NCBI GenBank assembly: GCA_050731755.1
Contig: JBOHPP010000179.1
Location: forward strand, 1-10,787
Origin: JBOHPP01 sp050731755
GTDB taxonomy: Bacteria > Methylomirabilota > Methylomirabilia > Rokubacteriales > CSP1-6
Direction: 5' to 3'
DNA: 10,787 bases
Made by a program: the position numbers and the translations under genes
The notes under the pieces: model-generated
Told to the model about the DNA's origin: nothing
Databases searched by the model: none
Seen by the model: the letters and a program-made list of their open reading frames with translations, nothing else
Part shown: piece by piece, positions 6,635 to 10,787 of the stretch
How the letters are laid out: each line of letters begins with the position of its first letter
How positions within the stretch are numbered: position 1 is the stretch's first letter

Positions 6635-7552
6635 CTAGGACGTGAGCCGGAATCCGAACTCGCGCAGAGCCCGATCGTCCTTGCGCCAGCCGGGCCGCAC
6701 CTGCACCGTGAGACCGAGAAACACCTGGACCCCGAAGAACCGCTCCAGCTCCTGGCGGGCCGCGGTCCCGATGCGCTTGAGCATCCCGCCACCCTTGCCG
6801 ATCACGATACCCTTCTGGGAGACGCGCTCCACGAAAATGGTGGCCCGGATGTCCAGCCGCGCCGGCTGCCGCTGCTCCACCAGCTCGTCCACGCGGACGG
6901 CGACGGCGTACGGCACCTCCTCCCGGGTCAGCAGGAAGACCTTCTCGCGGATGGCCTCGGCGACGTAGAAGGTCTCCGGCTGGTCGGTGGTCGCATCGGC
7001 CGGGAAGAACGGCGGGTGCTCCGGCATGGCCGCCACGATCAAGCCCAGCAGGCGGTCGCAGTTGTTCCCGTCCAGCGCGGACACCGGCAGGATCTCCCGG
7101 AAGGGGTACGCGGTCCGCCAGGCGTCGATCAGCGGCAGCATCCGACTCTTGGGCGCGACGGCGTCAGCCTTGTTGAGCAGGCAGAAGGCTGGGGTCGCGC
7201 GGCTTCGCAGGGCACCGAGGATCCGCTCGTCGGGATGATCGCGGGCGGTCGTGTCGATCACCGCGCAGACGAGATCGACGTCCTCCAGCACTCGCTCGAC
7301 CGTCGTTCGCATGAAGGCGCCCAGCTTGCCAGCTGGCGGGTGCACGCCCGGGGTGTCGATGAACAGGACTTGCGCCCCCGGCAGGTTCCGGATCCCGGTG
7401 ATTCGGTTTCGGGTCGTCTGCGGTCGGGGCGAGACGATCGCCAGCTTTTCGCCCACCAGCCGGTTCAGGAGGGTGGATTTCCCGGCGTTGGGTCGGCCGA
7501 CGAGCGCCACCAGGCCGGCGCGGAAACCCTGCGGGAGCACCTCCGGCGTCAC
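6635..7552 (-). CDS. era: GTPase Era
   Basis: Essential GTPase that binds the 3' end of 16S rRNA and checks small-subunit maturation. With the GTG start at 7552 it has 305 residues (E. coli Era has 301). The GTPase domain shows G1 GRPNAGKST (19-27), G2 region PRPQTTRNRI with QTTR at 45-48, G3 DTPG (66-69), G4 NKAD (127-130) and G5 SAL (158-160). The C-terminal KH domain carries GIVIGKGG (248-255) and RIGTAAR, and the family-typical ending near WRKDDRALREFGF is present. Another GTG at 7570 would add six residues. I prefer 7552 because GGAAGGG lies 9 bp before it and its GTG overlaps the ybeY TGA as GTGA, a typical coupled junction. All nucleotide-binding motifs are intact. Confidence 0.96.
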   Translation of the reverse strand: MTPEVLPQGFRAGLVALVGRPNAGKSTLLNRLVGEKLAIVSPRPQTTRNRITGIRNLPGAQVLFIDTPGVHPPAGKLGAFMRTTVERVLEDVDLVCAVIDTTARDHPDERILGALRSRATPAFCLLNKADAVAPKSRMLPLIDAWRTAYPFREILPVSALDGNNCDRLLGLIVAAMPEHPPFFPADATTDQPETFYVAEAIREKVFLLTREEVPYAVAVRVDELVEQRQPARLDIRATIFVERVSQKGIVIGKGGGMLKRIGTAARQELERFFGVQVFLGLTVQVRPGWRKDDRALREFGFRLTS

Positions 7553-8010
7553 GACAGCAGGCCCTTCCACAGACGGGCGGGGACGCGGCGGCGGCCGGCG
7601 GTCAGGATTTGGCGCTCGCGCTCGTGCATCAAGCGGGCTTCGACAGGATCGCGGTCGTCGTACCCCACCAGGTGCAGCACGCCATGGGTCACGAGCAGAT
7701 CCAGCTCGGCGGGCAGGCTCACGCCGAGGGCCCGGGCCTGCCGTGCCGCCGATTGCGCGGAGATCACGATCTGCCCAACCAGGCGTCCGCCGATTTCAGG
7801 CGTCTCCAGCGGAAAGGCCAGGACGTCGGTGCGGCGCGGCACGCCGCGCCACCGTCCGTTGAGCCGCCGGATGGCCGCGTCGTCGACCACCAGGACCTCG
7901 GCGTCCGCTCCGGCTCGCCCCAACGCCGACAGGGCGCGCTGGGCCGTGCGGCCCAGGCGGGCGGGGGTCACCGGCACATGATGCTGGCGATCGTCGACCG
8001 CGCAGGCCAC
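7549..8010 (-). CDS. ybeY: rRNA maturation factor / endoribonuclease YbeY
   Basis: YbeY is a small metal-dependent RNase-like protein involved in 16S 3'-end maturation and late 70S quality control. The 153-residue product matches family length (E. coli 155). Recognisable parts are the NGRWRG segment (51-56), TDVLAFP (61-67), the VGQIVIS strand (78-84) and the metal motif HGVLHLVGYDD (109-119). The family motif is HGxLHLxGYDH: the first two ligands (His109, His113) are kept, but the third position is Asp119 instead of His. The usual Asp of the GDIVIS strand is Gln80. Asp can bind metal, so activity may remain, but this is a variant site. The GTG start at 8010 follows the phoH TAA stop directly, with no spacer and no clear Shine-Dalgarno sequence; a strong hairpin lies just upstream. 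The era GTG overlaps the stop codon. Confidence 0.93.
   Translation of the reverse strand: MACAVDDRQHHVPVTPARLGRTAQRALSALGRAGADAEVLVVDDAAIRRLNGRWRGVPRRTDVLAFPLETPEIGGRLVGQIVISAQSAARQARALGVSLPAELDLLVTHGVLHLVGYDDRDPVEARLMHERERQILTAGRRRVPARLWKGLLS
7562..7568 (-). promoter_or_regulatory. Ribosome binding site deciding the era start
   Basis: On the minus strand GGAAGGG lies 9 bp upstream of GTG 7552-7550, inside the end of ybeY. It is the only fairly clear Shine-Dalgarno sequence among the junctions here. It supports the start at 7552 over the GTG at 7570, which the site itself overlaps. Confidence 0.55.
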
Positions 8011-9078
8011 TTACTCGGCGGGGGCCTCGGCGGCCCCCTCCGCGGCCTCCCCCAGGAGGGATTGCGCCGGCAAAGCCGGCGCTCGAAACCCGGTAGCGCC
8101 GCTCGGCGCCGGGGCCGCGGTACGGGCGTCGTACGCGCGGATGATGGCGGATACCAGGTGATGCCGCACGACGTCCCGATCGTCGAAGTAGACGAAGCGG
8201 ATGCCCGGGACGTCCTTGAGGATGGAGCGCACCTCGATGAGGCCCGAGCCCCGGGAAGGCGGCAGGTCCACCTGCGTGATGTCGCCAGTGATCACCATTT
8301 TGGAGTTGAAGCCCAGGCGGGTGAGGAACATCTTCATCTGCTCGGCGGTGCTGTTCTGAGCTTCGTCGAGGATGATGAACGCGTCGTTGAGGGTCCGCCC
8401 ACGCATGTACGCCAGCGGCGCGATCTCGATGGCGCCCTTTTCCATCAGGCTGGCCACCTTCTCGGCCTCCAGCATGTCGTAGAGGGCGTCGTACAGCGGA
8501 CGCAGATACGGGTGGACCTTCTCGTAGAGGTCGCCGGGCAGGAAGCCCAGGCGCTCGCCGGCCTCCACCGCCGGCCGGGTAAGCACGATGCGGGCCACTT
8601 CGCGCTTCATGAGCGCCGACACCGCCATGGCCACGGCCAGGAACGACTTCCCGGTCCCGGCGGGGCCGATGGCGAAGACCATGTCGCTTTCGCGGATAGC
8701 GTCGACGTAGCGCTTCTGCCCGAGCGTCTTGGGGGCGACCCACTTTTTGCGCGAAGGCACCGGGATGGCATCCGCGAACACCGACTTGAGGTCGGCGTCC
8801 TCGTCCTCGGCGAGCATGCGGATGGCCGCCCGCACCTCCACCGTGCGCACCGGCGTGCCGGCCCGCACCAGCTCGGCCAGCTGGGTCAGCGCCCGCTCGG
8901 CCCGGCGGACCTGCCGCTCGTCGCCCTTGAGCATGATGTCGTGCCCCCGGGCCACGATGCGAACGTCCAGCGCGTCTTCCAGCGTGCGCAGATGGTCGTC
9001 GTTGCGCCCCAGGAGCGACAGCAGCTCGACGTCCGGGGCCAACGAGATGCGTCGGGTGATGGTGGTGGCTTCGCTCAA
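8011..9078 (-). CDS. phoH: PhoH-family ATPase (YbeZ/PhoH-like), partner of YbeY
   Basis: Cytoplasmic P-loop ATPase of the PhoH/YbeZ family, which in other bacteria is encoded beside ybeY, interacts with YbeY and is linked to RNA metabolism. The 355-residue protein has an N-terminal KH-like RNA-binding region (about 15-65, with LLGRNDDHLRTLE), a linker, Walker A GPAGTGKS (138-145), LTRPAVEAGERLGFLPGD (166-183), Walker B FIILDEAQN (234-242) and the helicase-like VITGDITQVDLP (262-273). Conserved sequence ends near residue 318; the last 37 residues are a low-complexity Ala/Pro/Glu tail coded by a hairpin-rich stretch. The start is TTG at 9078, the only suitable initiator because the next Met is residue 49 and would remove the KH-like region. 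It lies 46 bp past aspS, and its stop abuts the ybeY start codon. Confidence 0.94.
   Translation of the reverse strand: MSEATTITRRISLAPDVELLSLLGRNDDHLRTLEDALDVRIVARGHDIMLKGDERQVRRAERALTQLAELVRAGTPVRTVEVRAAIRMLAEDEDADLKSVFADAIPVPSRKKWVAPKTLGQKRYVDAIRESDMVFAIGPAGTGKSFLAVAMAVSALMKREVARIVLTRPAVEAGERLGFLPGDLYEKVHPYLRPLYDALYDMLEAEKVASLMEKGAIEIAPLAYMRGRTLNDAFIILDEAQNSTAEQMKMFLTRLGFNSKMVITGDITQVDLPPSRGSGLIEVRSILKDVPGIRFVYFDDRDVVRHHLVSAIIRAYDARTAAPAPSGATGFRAPALPAQSLLGEAAEGAAEAPAE
8020..8109 (-). repeat. Cluster of four perfect inverted repeats at the 3' end of phoH
   Basis: Four consecutive perfect dyads occupy 90 bp. GGGGGCC (8020-8026) pairs with GGCCCCC (8032-8038), loop 5. CCTCC (8046-8050) pairs with GGAGG (8055-8059), loop 4. 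GCGCCGGC (8064-8071) pairs with GCCGGCGC (8075-8082), loop 3. GCGCC (8096-8100) pairs with GGCGC (8105-8109), loop 4. All fall in the codons for PhoH's non-conserved Ala/Pro-rich tail. The last hairpin in transcription order ends 9 nt before the ybeY GTG. They could modulate ybeY translation, act as an mRNA processing or stability element, or reflect a palindromic repeat absorbed into the coding sequence. Confidence 0.7.
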
Positions 9079-9124
9079 CGTCCCGTGTGTTCTCGCGGCC
9101 AGTCTACCATGGTGGTTCGGGCGG

Positions 9125-10787
9125 TCACCGCGGCCCCGCGCCTCGCTCCGGCTCGTCCGGCGGCAGCTCCAGCCTGATGTGCAGCTCCTTGAGCCGCTCG
9201 GGCGGCACGGCAGCCGGCGCTTGCATCATGAGGTCCTGAGCCTGCTGGTTCATGGGGAACGCGATCACCTCGCGCAGATTGCTCTCGCCGGCCAGCAGCA
9301 TGACGATGCGATCGATCCCCGGCGCCGAGCCTCCGTGGGGGGGCGCGCCGAACCGGAAGGCGCTCAGCATGCCACCGAAGCGAGCCTCCACCTGCTCCTG
9401 GGTGTAGCCGGCGATGGCGAAGGCCTTGTACATGATGTCGGGACGGTGGTTGCGGATGGCGCCACTCGAGAGCTCCACGCCGTTGCATACGATGTCGTAC
9501 TGGTACGCCTTGATGGTGAGCGGGTCCTGGCTGGCCAGCGCTTCCAACCCCCCCTGCGGCATCGAGAACGGGTTGTGGCTGAACGCGATGCGGCCCGTCT
9601 CTTCGTCGCGCTCGTACATCGGGAAGTCGGTCACCCAGCAGAACCGGAAGGCGTTCTTCTCGGCCAGGCCCAACTCGTCACCCACCTTGCCGCGGGCCGC
9701 GCCCGCGAGCCGGTCGGCGGCCCGACCCCGGTCGCCCACGAAGAACACGGCATCCCCGGCGGTGGCGCCGGTACGCGAACGAAGGGCGGCCAGCCGATCG
9801 GCGTCGAGGAATCGGGCGACCGGCCCCCGCGCTTCGCCCTCGCCGAGGACGATCCAGGCGAGCCCCGGCGCCCCCTGCTCGCGAGCCCCCTGCTGGAGTC
9901 GGTCGAAGAAACTGCGCGGCTGGCTGCCCGCCTGGGGCGCCCGCAGGCCGCGGACCACGCCGCCTTGAGCCACCAGCGCGGCGAAGACCTGGAAGTCGGA
10001 GCCCCGGAACACATCGGTGACATCGGTGATGGCCAGTGGATTGCGTAAGTCCGGCTTGTCGGTGCCGTACCTGAGCATCGCCTCGCCGTAGGGGATGCGG
10101 GGAAAGGGCGGCGGCGTCACTGCGCACTCCGGCCGGAACTCCTCGAAGATCCCGTAGAGCACGGGCTCGATGGCCGCGAAGACGTCCTCCTGGGTGACGA
10201 AGGACATCTCGAAGTCGAGCTGGTAGAACTCGCCGGGCGAGCGGTCGGCCCGGCTGTCCTCGTCCCGGAAACATGGCGCGATCTGAAAGTAGCGATCGAA
10301 GCCGGCCACCATCAGGAGCTGCTTGAACTGCTGGGGTGCCTGGGGCAGCGCATAGAACTTGCCGGGGTGCAGCCGGCTGGGCACGAGGTAATCGCGGGCG
10401 CCCTCCGGCGTGCTCTTGGTGAGCATGGGAGTCTCGACCTCCACGAAGCCTTCCCTGTTCAGGAAGGACCGGACGGCCTGCGTGACGTCGTGCCGGAGCT
10501 TGAGCAGACGCTGCATCCTGGGACGGCGCAGATCCAGATACCGATATTTCAGACGGAGGGCTTCCGTGACGTCGGCGTCATCCTCGATCAGAAACGGCGG
10601 GGTCTTGGATTCGTTCAAGATCTCGACCGCCTTGACCAGGATCTCGATCTCGCCCGTCGGAAGATTGGGGTTGGCCGATCCCTCGGGCCGCAGCATCACG
10701 GCGCCGCTGGCTGCGATCACGAACTCGCTGCGGAGCACGTGGGCCTGGCGGTGCGCATCGGCGCTGACCTCGGGGTTGAACACAATC
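9125..10787 (-). CDS. aspS: Aspartyl-tRNA synthetase, bacterial type (N-terminus beyond the right edge)
   Basis: Class IIb synthetase charging tRNA-Asp (or tRNA-Asp and tRNA-Asn in non-discriminating forms). The frame is open through the right edge, where it reads IVFNPE, so about 45-50 residues of the N-terminal OB anticodon-binding domain are missing; the GTG at 10783 is internal. Numbered from that codon, visible parts are LKYRYLDLRRP (78-88), motif 1 region FVEVETPML (113-121), QFKQLLMVAGFDRYFQIAPCFRDED with motif 2 FRDED (172-176), the long bacterial GAD insertion (about 250-385), and motif 3 GIDRIVMLL (489-497). Motif 2 continues RADRSPGEFYQLD, one residue longer than the RADRQPEFTQLD form of E. 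coli; I recall this variant from several other bacterial groups. The discriminating residues lie in the missing domain. First visible gene of the six-gene cluster. Confidence 0.95.
   Translation of the reverse strand, partial: IVFNPEVSADAHRQAHVLRSEFVIAASGAVMLRPEGSANPNLPTGEIEILVKAVEILNESKTPPFLIEDDADVTEALRLKYRYLDLRRPRMQRLLKLRHDVTQAVRSFLNREGFVEVETPMLTKSTPEGARDYLVPSRLHPGKFYALPQAPQQFKQLLMVAGFDRYFQIAPCFRDEDSRADRSPGEFYQLDFEMSFVTQEDVFAAIEPVLYGIFEEFRPECAVTPPPFPRIPYGEAMLRYGTDKPDLRNPLAITDVTDVFRGSDFQVFAALVAQGGVVRGLRAPQAGSQPRSFFDRLQQGAREQGAPGLAWIVLGEGEARGPVARFLDADRLAALRSRTGATAGDAVFFVGDRGRAADRLAGAARGKVGDELGLAEKNAFRFCWVTDFPMYERDEETGRIAFSHNPFSMPQGGLEALASQDPLTIKAYQYDIVCNGVELSSGAIRNHRPDIMYKAFAIAGYTQEQVEARFGGMLSAFRFGAPPHGGSAPGIDRIVMLLAGESNLREVIAFPMNQQAQDLMMQAPAAVPPERLKELHIRLELPPDEPERGAGPR

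Noticed and set aside
6634..6792. 53-residue N-terminal extension of recO
   Set aside because: It lies wholly inside era in another frame and does not resemble RecO; ATG 6633, 1 bp after the era stop, gives the normal RecO N-terminus and length.
9079..9124. Promoter or terminator between aspS and phoH
   Set aside because: The 46-bp gap has no convincing -35/-10 pair and no hairpin with a T-run; phoH is best treated as part of the same operon.
7609..9177. 522-residue plus-strand open frame across ybeY and phoH
   Set aside because: It spans two conserved minus-strand genes and their junction, which a real gene would hardly do; it is a product of GC-rich codon bias.
8729..10048. 439-residue plus-strand open frame opposite phoH and aspS
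   Set aside because: Antisense to conserved synthetase and ATPase motifs, with no family features of its own.

Overview
This window is a GC-rich bacterial chromosome segment made entirely of housekeeping genes. The 16S start, bacterial aminoacyl-tRNA synthetases, a class A penicillin-binding protein and the phoH-ybeY-era-recO gene order show a bacterium with a peptidoglycan wall. The high GC content and the look of the 16S 5' end would fit an uncultured soil lineage such as Methylomirabilota/Rokubacteria, or a deltaproteobacterial-type group. That placement is a guess I could not test by alignment.

Layout from left to right. (1) Positions 1-335 are the 5' third of a 16S rRNA gene on the minus strand, continuing off the left edge. 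Positions 336-728 hold no protein gene but form a readable rRNA control region: two candidate sigma70-type promoters about 120 bp apart, a boxB-boxA-boxC antitermination leader, and several dyads. (2) tyrS (minus) lies directly upstream of the rRNA operon in the same direction. (3) A 114-bp divergent region separates tyrS from a plus-strand class A penicillin-binding protein gene. Each gene has a -10-like hexamer only 9-11 bp before its start codon, suggesting leaderless or nearly leaderless mRNAs. (4) The PBP gene meets glyS head-on with 6 bp between stop codons. (5) Right of this is one compact minus-strand cluster read right to left: aspS (5' end outside the window), phoH, ybeY, era, recO, glyS. 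From phoH to glyS the genes abut or overlap by a few bases (gaps -4 to 7 bp), and 45 bp separates aspS from phoH.

The cluster's functions converge on translation and ribosome production: charging of Asp and Gly tRNAs, rRNA maturation and quality control (YbeY, the Era GTPase, the PhoH/YbeZ partner), plus RecO for DNA repair. With tyrS and the rRNA operon nearby, the window is mostly a translation-supply region, with one cell-wall synthase gene inserted in the opposite direction.

I see no mobile element, CRISPR array, toxin-antitoxin or defence system, biosynthetic cluster or tRNA gene, and no evidence of a wholly new system. The best second-look items are a run of four perfect inverted repeats in the 3' end of phoH just before ybeY, the short-leader divergent promoters, a YbeY whose third metal ligand position is Asp, and the rRNA promoter/antiterminator layout immediately behind tyrS.
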